A stretch of DNA of 54,657 bases, from NCBI GenBank assembly GCA_018220985.1, contig JAAOXS010000005.1, forward strand, positions 1 to 54,657, read 5' to 3'. Shown here piece by piece: positions 1 through 7,095 of the stretch (its first letter is position 1; each line of letters begins with the position of its first letter). The position numbers and the translations under genes are program-made. Origin of the DNA: Nanobdellota archaeon (GTDB taxonomy: Archaea > Nanobdellota > Nanobdellia > PEZQ01). The notes under the pieces were generated by a model that searched no databases, had not been told where the DNA came from, and saw nothing but the letters and a program-made list of their open reading frames with translations.

Positions 1-356
1 CTTAAGTGAGTTGTTTTCCCACCTGGCGCGGCGCACATGTCTAAAACTTTATCTTTTTCTTCTGGTTTCAACCATTGAGGTGGGATTAGTGATGTTAATT
101 CTTGAACGTAAAAATAGCCCAGTAAATATTCAAGAGTTCCTCCTAACATTTTTCGTTCCCGTTCAATTACGTAACTGTTTTGAGGGAATCCTTTTTTTAG
201 GACGAATCTTTGTTTTCTTAATCGTATCGCAAGTTGTCCTGGAGTAATTTTTAGTGTGTTAACTCTAATGCTTCGTTTAATTGGTTTGAAACATGTGTTA
301 AAAAATTTTTTTCCGAAAGCGTTTTCGTAACGTTCAATTATTTCTTGCCGGAACAT
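1..356 (-). CDS. NSUN/RsmB-family RNA cytosine-C5 methyltransferase, partial
   Basis: The minus strand reads an open frame from the ATG at 356 to the window edge (118 residues, C-terminus missing). It ends in DMCAAPGGKTTHL, the SAM-binding motif I of the Nol1/Nop2/Sun (NSUN) RNA m5C methyltransferases. The N-terminal part has the family's IKRSIRVNTLKI and GTLEYLLGYFYVQELTSLIP segments. It should methylate cytosines in tRNA or rRNA; the target cannot be told from this fragment, and the catalytic cysteines lie outside the window. It starts 10 nt after the stop of the AdoMet synthetase gene on the same strand, so the enzyme making SAM and one using it are probably co-transcribed. The plus-strand reading frame over this region is a shadow. 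Confidence 0.85.
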   Translation of the reverse strand, partial: MFRQEIIERYENAFGKKFFNTCFKPIKRSIRVNTLKITPGQLAIRLRKQRFVLKKGFPQNSYVIERERKMLGGTLEYLLGYFYVQELTSLIPPQWLKPEEKDKVLDMCAAPGGKTTHL

Positions 357-366
357 AAATTATTTT

Positions 367-1551
367 TCACGTCACATAATTAAAAGGATAGTGTTTTCCA
401 CCGCCATTAATCATTAAATCATTCAAGTAATCATTATATCCTTTTATCACTTTATTACAAGTTTCATTTGCAATTTCTTTGTTCACTTCCTGTTTTGATG
501 ATACGCCAATATAACAGTCTTGTATTGGTTTTCCAATTTCGCTAACTATCACTACTTGCGAGCCTACGCCTGTTCTTTCCCAAATTTTTTTAGAAATTTG
601 CTGAGCCCATATGTTATAAAATCCTCCAACGTGTCTTGTTAAATTCTTACCTGCGATGGCTTCAATTGTTTGCGGTCGAAAAGGAGTTATCATACCAGTA
701 ACCCTATTACCTCTACCAACTTGTCCATGATCAGCGTTCTCAACTGATGACCCTGTAACTAATAAATAATAATTTTCTTCATTCGTCCCTTTTTTCGGAG
801 TGTCATTTTGGTTTATGCTCAACCTTGAAGGTTCAGGTAGTTTGTTTAATATTTTTTCTTGAATGTAACTCAAGTGGTTAAAATAATCTTTCTCTGAATT
901 AACACTTTCATCTTTTATTCCAGCTGCAAGTGTGAAAACGTATTCGTCATTTATTCGTCTGCCCATGATTTTAACATCTGTTCCCAAAAATTTTTTGTTC
1001 TGCATTATTTTTTCTAATTCAATGTTAACATCATACATTGTTTGTTCTAGTTTAGTTAGTGGATAATGTCCTGTCCCAAACGACGTGTCATTCGCAAAAA
1101 GTCCTTGAGAGTAAGTATTTGATAACGCTTGACTGCTTGTTGAAACATTAGAAATATCCAAATCCCATTCCACTTTCATTCCAATACTTTTTCTAAAAAG
1201 AGCTGATGCGGAAAGGGAAACTATTTGTTTTAAAGGAATTTCAATATTTCCTTGTTTTATTGTTGCGTTACCTGCAAGAATAGTGTTAAATGGTTTAATA
1301 ACTTCACCACCACCCCATTTAATATTAACTTCCCCTCCTGCAAGTAATATTTTATCAAAATTATGGTGAGGTACTTGTTCTACCCCTACTCCCAACTCAT
1401 TCATCCACCACTTCGCGTAATCTATAGATATACGTGAAGCAAGAGCATCAGATAATGTGTCAGGATGACCTTTTCCTTTTAATTCCGCGATTTCAAATTT
1501 ATTATCGTCAGGTGTTTTAAAAATTTTATCCAAAAATAGTTTATGTGTCAT
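367..1551 (-). CDS. mat: Archaeal-type S-adenosylmethionine synthetase (methionine adenosyltransferase)
   Basis: Makes AdoMet from methionine and ATP. The protein (394 residues from the chosen start) matches the archaeal AdoMet synthetase family, which differs from bacterial MetK: an N-terminal ELKGKGHPDTLSDALA segment, a central LFANDTSFGTGHYPLT, and a C-terminal GSSVENADHGQVGRGNRVTG followed by TRHVGGFYNIWA. Length is normal for the family. The frame opens at 1572, but a TATA-like box on the minus strand lies at about 1576-1585; a start at 1551 (MTHKLFL) sits about 28 nt downstream as expected for a leaderless mRNA, while 1572 would abut the box. It is divergent from an XRE-CBS regulator and followed after 10 nt by an RNA methyltransferase. 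Confidence 0.93.
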   Translation of the reverse strand: MTHKLFLDKIFKTPDDNKFEIAELKGKGHPDTLSDALASRISIDYAKWWMNELGVGVEQVPHHNFDKILLAGGEVNIKWGGGEVIKPFNTILAGNATIKQGNIEIPLKQIVSLSASALFRKSIGMKVEWDLDISNVSTSSQALSNTYSQGLFANDTSFGTGHYPLTKLEQTMYDVNIELEKIMQNKKFLGTDVKIMGRRINDEYVFTLAAGIKDESVNSEKDYFNHLSYIQEKILNKLPEPSRLSINQNDTPKKGTNEENYYLLVTGSSVENADHGQVGRGNRVTGMITPFRPQTIEAIAGKNLTRHVGGFYNIWAQQISKKIWERTGVGSQVVIVSEIGKPIQDCYIGVSSKQEVNKEIANETCNKVIKGYNDYLNDLMINGGGKHYPFNYVT

Positions 1552-1575
1552 GAAATACAAAGAAAACAACAATTT

Positions 1576-1614
1576 TTATATAGTTTAAGTTATAGTTTTA
1601 TTAATAATTATAAC
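1576..1614. promoter_or_regulatory. Divergent promoter region between mat and the XRE-CBS gene
   Basis: On the minus strand a TATATAAAAATT box (about 1575-1585) precedes mat. The interval also holds an inverted repeat GTTATA (1589-1594) and TATAAC (1609-1614) separated by 14 nt, which could be an operator for the adjacent XRE-type regulator. The box is seen directly; the operator role is inference, and AT-rich DNA yields such short repeats by chance. Confidence 0.4.
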
Positions 1615-1624
1615 CAGTAGTTAT

Positions 1625-2155
1625 ATGATTACAGGGTATTTGCTTTTAGATAAGAGAAAACAGTTGTGTTTAAGTCAATTGGAAGTTTCAAAAAAAGTTG
1701 GTATTTCTCAAGCGCACTTGTCTAAAATAGAGTCAAGCAAGGTTGATCCGAGATTATCTTCAGTTAATAAGTTATTAAATTTGTATGATAATTCTACTAA
1801 AAAAACAGTTGCGCTTATTATGGGTTCATCAGTTATTTCCGCACGTTCTTTTGATTCTATCCGTTCTGTTGCTAAAACAATGCGTTTGCATAACATTTCT
1901 CAATTGCCAATAATTGATTCAGGTATTGTTGTTGGTAAAGCATGTGAGGAAGATATAGTACTAAATCTTCGTAATGGTTTAGGTAAAAAAAGTGTTGGCA
2001 AAATAATGGGTCATCCTTTTCCCATTGTGCATGTTGACGAGCCCGTAAAAAAAATTAAGGATTTAGTTATGAATAGTAAAGCAGTGCTTGTCAGTCGTCG
2101 TGGTAGTATTGTTGGAATTGTTACAAAGTATGATTTATTAAAATTAGTAGAATAA
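1625..2155 (+). CDS. XRE-family HTH regulator with a CBS domain pair
   Basis: The protein (176 residues) has an N-terminal Cro/CI-type helix-turn-helix (residues about 5-58; LSQLEVSKKVGISQAHLSKI is a classic XRE recognition helix region). Two CBS motifs follow: IMGSSVISARSFDSIRSVAK... with SQLPIIDSGIVVGKACEEDI, then VGKIMGHPFPIVHVDEPVKK... ending GIVTKYDLLKLVE. CBS pairs bind adenosyl ligands (AMP, ATP, AdoMet), so this is a candidate ligand-sensing transcription factor. It is divergent from the AdoMet synthetase gene with only 73 nt between start codons, so AdoMet sensing is an attractive inference but not shown. A similar XRE-CBS architecture is known from archaeal genomes. Confidence 0.85.
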   Translation: MITGYLLLDKRKQLCLSQLEVSKKVGISQAHLSKIESSKVDPRLSSVNKLLNLYDNSTKKTVALIMGSSVISARSFDSIRSVAKTMRLHNISQLPIIDSGIVVGKACEEDIVLNLRNGLGKKSVGKIMGHPFPIVHVDEPVKKIKDLVMNSKAVLVSRRGSIVGIVTKYDLLKLVE

Positions 2156-2194
2156 TAACATTTTTAAAACAATTATTAGTAATGTTTTCTTATT

Positions 2195-2310
2195 GGGCCC
2201 ATGGCGCAGTTTGGTAGCGCGCTGGTCTTATAAGACAACCTCTGAAACAGTCAAAAAAGAAAGTGTTCTAGGATAACCAGAGGTCATCGGTTCAAATCCG
2301 ATTGGGCCCA
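2195..2310 (+). tRNA. tRNA-Ile(UAU) with a 42-nt intron
   Basis: Acceptor GGGCCCA (2195-2201) pairs with TGGGCCC (2303-2309); discriminator A at 2310, no encoded CCA. D-stem GCGC/GCGC, anticodon stem CTGGT (2222-2226) with ACCAG (2276-2280), T-arm ATCGG-TTCAAAT-CCGAT. The spliced anticodon loop is CTTATAA, giving anticodon UAU (2229-2231). The intron (about 2233-2274) is at the canonical 37/38 site: exon CTTA pairs with intron TAGG (2269-2272), flanked by 3-nt bulges TAA and ATA, a bulge-helix-bulge splice motif. GGGCCC acceptor and A73 agree with archaeal tRNA-Ile. Most archaea read AUA with an agmatidine-modified CAU tRNA, so a UAU anticodon is unusual. Confidence 0.88.
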
Positions 2311-2383
2311 TTTTATTATTTTTTTTGTTTAAAATTAGTAACCGTAAGCTTTTAAAAACAATAATTCCGTTTGAAATTGAATC

Positions 2384-2458
2384 GCCCTTGTAATCTAGTC
2401 CGGTCAAGGATCCCGGCCTCTCAAGCCGGAAACCCGGGTTCAAATCCCGGCGAGGGCA
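2384..2458 (+). tRNA. tRNA-Glu(CUC)
   Basis: Acceptor GCCCTTG pairs with CGAGGGC, discriminator A at 2458. Anticodon stem CCGGC/GCCGG closes the loop CTCTCAA with anticodon CTC. T-arm is CCGGG-TTCAAAT-CCCGG. No intron and no encoded CCA. It lies 73 nt after tRNA-Ile on the same strand. Confidence 0.95.
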
Positions 2459-2501
2459 TTACCCTAAATTTTTTAAAATAAAACATTATGGATATTAGTT
2501 A

Positions 2502-3308
2502 ATGAACATTTTAAGACGTTTAAGAATAAATCATGCATTATACACAACATCTTTCGCATTGATTGGTTGGATTTTTTCGGGGTTTCAGGTAAATAGTGAA
2601 TTCCTTATTTTAATGGTTTCATTATTTTTTTTTAACATTTTTGCTTTTGTTTACAATGATTTTATTGATGCTCCTTTTGACGCTAAAGATAATCATAAAA
2701 GTAAAAGAAACATTTTTTGTGATAAAAAAAATTTAAAATTTGGAAAAACAATTTCAGTTTTTTTAATAATTTTCGTGTTGGTTACAGCACTTTTTGTAAA
2801 CACACAATATTTCTTTTTATTATTAATCATGTTATCACTTATGGTTTTGTATTCAGGTCCCGTGTTTCGTGCAAAATCTAGACCTTTTTTTGATGTATTG
2901 TTTCATGCAACTTGGGCTGTTTTAGTTTTCTTCGCTGGATACTATTATTTCTTTAGTTATAGTATAGGGTTAATATTAGGAAGTATCTTAATTTTCTTAT
3001 TATCTTCCATTCAAGAGATAGGTCAAGAAATCCGTGATTTCACTATAGATAAAGAAACAAATCAAAAAACGAGTGTACAAGTATTAGGGTTAAAAAATTC
3101 AATTATTTTAATCAAAGGAATAATTTATATAATTCACATAATATTAACTCTCGGATTTCTGTTTATGAATCATTCCCTACTTTCAATCATTAGCATAACC
3201 ATACCATTATTGAATATTTTTAAAATAATTGATTTCAAAAAAAGTTTTGGAAAATTATGGTCAACTTTAACACTTAGTTTAATGTTGCTCTTCATAAGTT
3301 TATTTTAA
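2502..3308 (+). CDS. UbiA-family membrane prenyltransferase
   Basis: A 268-residue polytopic membrane protein. The first Asp-rich motif of UbiA enzymes, NDFIDAPFDAKD (residues about 52-63), and the second, RDFTIDKETNQKT (about residue 178 on), are both present; they bind the Mg2+-prenyl diphosphate. UbiA enzymes transfer prenyl chains to aromatic, lipid or sugar-phosphate acceptors within the membrane. In archaea one member makes the second ether bond of membrane lipids (digeranylgeranylglyceryl phosphate synthase) and others act in quinone or haem pathways; I cannot tell which applies. A second UbiA homologue lies at 4605-5642. The neighbouring glycosyltransferase and acyltransferase suggest a lipid or cell-surface role. 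Confidence 0.85.
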   Translation: MNILRRLRINHALYTTSFALIGWIFSGFQVNSEFLILMVSLFFFNIFAFVYNDFIDAPFDAKDNHKSKRNIFCDKKNLKFGKTISVFLIIFVLVTALFVNTQYFFLLLIMLSLMVLYSGPVFRAKSRPFFDVLFHATWAVLVFFAGYYYFFSYSIGLILGSILIFLLSSIQEIGQEIRDFTIDKETNQKTSVQVLGLKNSIILIKGIIYIIHIILTLGFLFMNHSLLSIISITIPLLNIFKIIDFKKSFGKLWSTLTLSLMLLFISLF

Positions 3309-3360
3309 AAAACCAATAAACTTTTTAAAAACATTTTTATTCTTTTTAAATAGTTATAAC

Positions 3361-4380
3361 ATGAATAAAAAAAAACGTATTAAAGTATTATTTATATTAG
3401 AAATAAAAAATATTTTAAAGTTATCAAAAATATTAAACGCTGATAAAGATACGGGTTGGTTAAAAACATATTTATTCAGTTTAAAAAATGAATTTAAGAA
3501 AAATGGGGTGGATGTTCATATAGATAATTTAAAAAAACCAGATATCATTGATATTCATATTCCAGGTTATAATTGTCTAAAATATTTGGTTAATAAAAAA
3601 ACGCCCATAATATTACATGGTCATATATCTCCAGAATCATTTCAGTTTAACAATTTATCTTTCATAACTAAAATTTTTTATAAATATTGGTTAAAAATTT
3701 TATGTAAACGCGTTGATTTAATTATTGCTCCGTCAAAGTATGCAAAAAATGAATTTGAGAAGATTTGTGATTGTAAAATACAAGTCATTAGCAATGGTGT
3801 AAATTTAGAAAGATTTTGTTATAGTTCAAAAAAAAGGGATAAGTTTAGAGAAAAGTATAGGATAAAAAAAGACGAATTTGTATTATTATCTGTAGGTCGA
3901 ATTGATAAAAGAAAAGGTTTCGATCAATTGTGTGAAATTATGAAAACCATACCAAATATTCGACTTGTTGTTTGTGGAAGAGAGAAAAAAAAATTTGATT
4001 TTTCAAATAACGCTATTTTTACAGGGTTCATTGATGATATAGAATCAGCTTACTGTGGCGCAGATGCATACATTAGTTTATCCAAACAAGAAACACAGGG
4101 ATTAACAATTCTCGAAGCCGCTGCTTGTAAATTACCTTTAATTTTAAGTGATTTACCCGTGTTTAAAGAGTGGCTTACTCCAGATGTAGATTGCATTATA
4201 AGCAATAATTCTAATGTAATCACAAAATCAATTATGAAACTAAAAAACAAACCAAAAAAAAGAAAGCAGCTTGCGAATAATGCTTATTATAAAGTTAAAA
4301 GTTATCATAATATCAAAGAATGTTCAAAGAAAGTTATTAAAGAGTATTATCACATTTTAAATAAACAAAAAAGTAATTAA
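3361..4380 (+). CDS. GT4-family glycosyltransferase
   Basis: A 339-residue GT-B glycosyltransferase of the group 1/GT4 type. The nucleotide-sugar-binding C-terminal half starts at VISNGVNLERF, continues with LLSVGRIDKRKGFDQL, and carries the EX7E motif in ETQGLTILE (about residues 245-253) just before AAACKLPLI. The N-terminal domain contains PIILHGHI and VDLIIAPSKYAKNEF, usual for acceptor-side Rossmann domains. No membrane segment is evident, so it probably works on the cytoplasmic face, transferring a sugar to a lipid or glycan precursor. A TTTTTAAATAG box sits 10-20 nt upstream of the start. The sugar and acceptor cannot be predicted. Confidence 0.88.
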   Translation: MNKKKRIKVLFILEIKNILKLSKILNADKDTGWLKTYLFSLKNEFKKNGVDVHIDNLKKPDIIDIHIPGYNCLKYLVNKKTPIILHGHISPESFQFNNLSFITKIFYKYWLKILCKRVDLIIAPSKYAKNEFEKICDCKIQVISNGVNLERFCYSSKKRDKFREKYRIKKDEFVLLSVGRIDKRKGFDQLCEIMKTIPNIRLVVCGREKKKFDFSNNAIFTGFIDDIESAYCGADAYISLSKQETQGLTILEAAACKLPLILSDLPVFKEWLTPDVDCIISNNSNVITKSIMKLKNKPKKRKQLANNAYYKVKSYHNIKECSKKVIKEYYHILNKQKSN

Positions 4381-4412
4381 CAAATGGCCAGCACGTATCC
4401 CTAATTAGAAAC

Positions 4413-4421
4413 GTTTAAAAG
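4413..4421 (+). promoter_or_regulatory. TATA box for the eL41-like microprotein gene
   Basis: GTTTAAAAG lies 27-35 nt before the ATG at 4448, the spacing of an archaeal promoter with a leaderless transcript. It supports the small reading frame being a real, separately transcribed gene. Confidence 0.5.
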
Positions 4422-4447
4422 TGATTCTCTAATTTATTTTTGAAGTA

Positions 4448-4576
4448 ATGAAAAGAAGTTCGCGTAATTGGAAGAAGACTATTGGCAGACGTGGTAAGCA
4501 CAGATGTAGGTGGAAAACCCGTAAGAAACGTATGAAAGAACGTAAAAGAAAAGCAAAAATGCGTAGAGGAAAGTAA
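4448..4576 (+). CDS. Small very basic protein, candidate ribosomal protein eL41 homologue
   Basis: A 42-residue reading frame with over half Lys/Arg: it begins MKRSSRNWKKTIGRRGKHRC and ends WKTRKKRMKERKRKAKMRRGK. The last ~22 residues resemble eL41 as I recall it from eukaryotes and some archaea, a ~25-residue single helix with a W-x-KKRMRRLKRKRRKMR pattern; the key matches are the Trp, the RKKRM block and the KMR near the end. The additional ~20 N-terminal residues are not part of normal eL41. It has its own TATA box and clean spacing on both sides. Composition-driven similarity is a real risk at this length, so the family call is tentative; that it is a gene is more secure. Confidence 0.6.
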   Translation: MKRSSRNWKKTIGRRGKHRCRWKTRKKRMKERKRKAKMRRGK

Positions 4577-4604
4577 ATTAATATTAAATTCCATCTAACA
4601 CGTT

Positions 4605-5642
4605 ATGCGAATCAAAAAAAAACCCCAACTTGTCAAGGATCTACTTTTTACAAGTAATATTCGTTTCACTTTCTTCAAGAACATAGCTCAATTTTTTGTA
4701 GGTGCACTATTTTATCTACTTACTTTCAAAGAGATTAATTTAATTAATTTATTTTTTGGTGCTTTATCATTCCTAGTAATGTATTCTTCTATTTATTTGT
4801 TTAATGATCTTATGGATTTAGAATCTGATAGAAAAAGAAAAGATAAAAAAAAGTATAAGCCCATAGCGAGAGGAGATTTAAGTATCAATTCAGGAATTAG
4901 TTTGATGTTTATTCTTATAATCATAGGGTTAGTTCTGTCTTTTAAATTAAATAATGTTTTCAAATTATTTCTTGCATTAAGTTTATTAGGTAATTTTTTA
5001 CATAGTTCAGTTTACACTAGGTTTAAGGATAAAAGTTTACCATACATATATTTAGGTAAGGGGCTTGCTGACTTTTCAAAACCAGCAATGGGTTGGTTTT
5101 CTCAAACAATATCATTTGTTAATTTTCCCATATTTATCGCTATGCTTTTAGCATCATTCCAAACATTTGGTTATTATTACCTAACAAAAAAACGTTTAAT
5201 AATTAAAGGTAAAAAAATTCAGGTAAAAGAGTATAAAAGTGCTTTAACAATTTCATTAATAATAATTACATTAATGTTAATAACAGTGGTTTATACTTCT
5301 TTCAAATTTGCTTTAGTTGTAAACCTTGTTATAATAATAATTATCACAATTTTAGCTTCTATTATGAACAAAAAAGCTGATTCTTTTGATATTAATAATA
5401 ATAACAAGTTATATGCAAAAGTTGTTTTACTGTCTCTATTAATAACCCTATTCATTTATATTTTGGGTTTTCCAGAGAATATTGATGCAAATCTTAACAA
5501 ACATACCGAAGAAATTAGGGTTAAAATAAATAATAATTCAATTCAAGAATTTAATAATATTATTAATTGGGTTAAAAATAGTCATATCATGTCAGGTCTA
5601 ACTGAAAGTATTTATAATATCACAATTATAAAAATTGAATGA
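4605..5642 (+). CDS. UbiA-family prenyltransferase, similar to DPPR synthase
   Basis: A 345-residue polytopic membrane protein. Motif 1 is NDLMDLESD (residues 67-75) followed by RKRKDKKKYKPIARGDLS; the K-P-I-A-x-G ending resembles decaprenyl-phosphate phosphoribosyltransferase (DPPR synthase) and related UbiA enzymes acting on sugar phosphates. Many hydrophobic segments follow; the last ~55 residues, after LFIYILGFPENI, look soluble. A lipid-linked sugar role is inferred from this motif and from the glycosyltransferase and acyltransferase neighbours. The downstream acyltransferase start overlaps its stop (ATGA), so the two are translationally coupled. Confidence 0.8.
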   Translation: MRIKKKPQLVKDLLFTSNIRFTFFKNIAQFFVGALFYLLTFKEINLINLFFGALSFLVMYSSIYLFNDLMDLESDRKRKDKKKYKPIARGDLSINSGISLMFILIIIGLVLSFKLNNVFKLFLALSLLGNFLHSSVYTRFKDKSLPYIYLGKGLADFSKPAMGWFSQTISFVNFPIFIAMLLASFQTFGYYYLTKKRLIIKGKKIQVKEYKSALTISLIIITLMLITVVYTSFKFALVVNLVIIIIITILASIMNKKADSFDINNNNKLYAKVVLLSLLITLFIYILGFPENIDANLNKHTEEIRVKINNNSIQEFNNIINWVKNSHIMSGLTESIYNITIIKIE

Positions 5643-6319
5643 TGAGTAAAATAAAGATCAGTAATGATTATGTAAAAGTTTACATGACTATAATTTCATT
5701 GATATTTGAATTCAGCCTTATACTGTTCTCTTTTTTTATAGGGTACTTGTTATTTTTAGATTTATACATACCACTTCGTATTTTCTTGACACTCTTAATA
5801 ACTAACGTGCTATTTGTTACATTTAATGTTATTTCCAACAAATTTGTAAGAACCATAATAAATTTAACTAATTTTAATTTTTTGCATCATTTTGTAGTGT
5901 TAAGTTATCGTTATAGTATAATGCTCAGCAGGTTAATTTTACTTTCAAAGGATGGAACGGGGATGCCTTCATTCTTTTACAAACTTTTCGGATTGAAAGC
6001 TGGAAAAAATTGTCATATTGGTGGACATATCTTTGAACCGCATTTAATAACACTAGGTAATCATGTTCATATTGGATATGATGCCATATTATCAGGTCAT
6101 ATGTTCAATGATAATACTAAAAAAATGACTGTTGGAAAAATAAATATTAGATCAAATGTTTTAATTGGCGCACGTTCAACAATTTCTCCAAACACGCAGA
6201 TTGGGGATAATGTAATAATTGGAGCTTATTCCTTTGTGAAGATAGGAAGCAATCTTAAAGCAAATAGTGTTTACGCAGGGATTCCAGTAAAAAGAATTAA
6301 AAAAATTCAAAAATCTTAA
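5639..6319 (+). CDS. Membrane-anchored hexapeptide-repeat acyltransferase
   Basis: The protein (226 residues) starts with two hydrophobic segments (about residues 15-65) and continues with a left-handed beta-helix of imperfect hexapeptide repeats: ITLGNHVHIGYDAILSGH, then VLIGARSTISPNTQIGDNVIIGAYSFV and VYAGIPVKRI near the C-terminus, the usual ending of this transferase family. Such enzymes acetylate sugars or amines using acetyl-CoA; a His in the coil region (GHMFNDNT) could be catalytic. Its ATG overlaps the preceding UbiA stop by 4 nt; a second ATG three bases later is an alternative start. Substrate unknown, probably a surface or lipid-linked glycan given its neighbours. Confidence 0.8.
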   Translation: MMSKIKISNDYVKVYMTIISLIFEFSLILFSFFIGYLLFLDLYIPLRIFLTLLITNVLFVTFNVISNKFVRTIINLTNFNFLHHFVVLSYRYSIMLSRLILLSKDGTGMPSFFYKLFGLKAGKNCHIGGHIFEPHLITLGNHVHIGYDAILSGHMFNDNTKKMTVGKINIRSNVLIGARSTISPNTQIGDNVIIGAYSFVKIGSNLKANSVYAGIPVKRIKKIQKS

Positions 6320-6361
6320 CTAATAAAAACATTTTAAAGAAGTAATTTATTCTTTCTAATA

Positions 6362-6970
6362 ATGAAGTTTGATATTCAGGTGCATTCACGTTTTTCGCAT
6401 TGTGCTAACATGAATGTTAAGAAACTGTTGGAGAAAATGGATTTATTAGGTTTTGATTACGTGTTCATAACAGACCATAATACTATGCGATTTCATAAAT
6501 ATAACAAGTATAAACAAATACTTCCCGGAATCGAAGTTAAAACAATTGAAGGAGAAATATTAGGTTTATACGTTCAGGAAAAAATCAAAAAAGGTTTAAG
6601 CGTTGAAGAAACAATTGACAAAATTCACGAACAAGGCGGTTTAGCAATTCCATCTCATCCTTTTGACAAATCACGAGAACACTTCAAACACGTTAACTAC
6701 AATTTTGACGCTATTGAAATTTTCAATGGGAGGGTTATATTTCAAAAACATAATCTGCAAGCATTAAACAATGCAAGAGGTTTTGTTAAACTCGCGGGAA
6801 GTGATTCGCATTTCGTAAGCGAGTTCGGCAAGTGTTATAATACTTCACCGTTTGATGACCCGTATAAATCAATTAAAACAGGTAAGGTTAAGTGGCACGG
6901 CTCTTTCAACGGAATTTCAGGACATGTTAAAACAGCTCTTCATAAAAAATTAGGTTTAAGTGTTGAATAG
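6362..6970 (+). CDS. PHP-domain metal-dependent phosphoesterase/hydrolase
   Basis: A 202-residue stand-alone PHP domain. The metal ligands appear in order: VHSRFSH (His 8 and His 13), TDHN (Asp 39, His 40), PGIEV (Glu about 58), PSHPFD, and GSDSHF (Asp and His about 144-147). This is the trinuclear metal site of the family, whose stand-alone members hydrolyse phosphoesters such as nucleoside monophosphates or histidinol phosphate. Length suits a minimal PHP protein. The substrate cannot be assigned. It ends 41 nt before the tRNA-Leu gene. Confidence 0.85.
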   Translation: MKFDIQVHSRFSHCANMNVKKLLEKMDLLGFDYVFITDHNTMRFHKYNKYKQILPGIEVKTIEGEILGLYVQEKIKKGLSVEETIDKIHEQGGLAIPSHPFDKSREHFKHVNYNFDAIEIFNGRVIFQKHNLQALNNARGFVKLAGSDSHFVSEFGKCYNTSPFDDPYKSIKTGKVKWHGSFNGISGHVKTALHKKLGLSVE

Positions 6971-7011
6971 CAACTTTTAAAAAACCTTTTTTAATATTAT
7001 TTTTTGTAATT

Positions 7012-7095
7012 GCGGGAGTGCCGGAGCGGTCAAACGGGACGGGCTTAGGACCCGTTAGCTTAGTGCTTACGCAGGTTCAAATCCTGTCTCCCGCA
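7012..7095 (+). tRNA. tRNA-Leu(UAG)
   Basis: Acceptor GCGGGAG pairs with CTCCCGC, discriminator A at 7095. Anticodon stem ACGGG/CCCGT closes the loop CTTAGGA, anticodon TAG. The long variable arm (TAGCTTAGTGCTTA region) is that of a class II leucine tRNA. T-arm GCAGG-TTCAAAT-CCTGT. A T-run follows at 7101-7107. The radical SAM gene on the opposite strand ends inside this tRNA. Confidence 0.95.

Noticed and set aside
11-247. 78-aa plus-strand frame at the left edge
   Set aside because: It overlaps antisense the NSUN methyltransferase fragment, whose SAM motif is unmistakable.
2228-2443. Minus-strand frame with MGPIGFEPMTSG
   Set aside because: It is the complement of the tRNA-Ile and tRNA-Glu T-arms, a known artefact.
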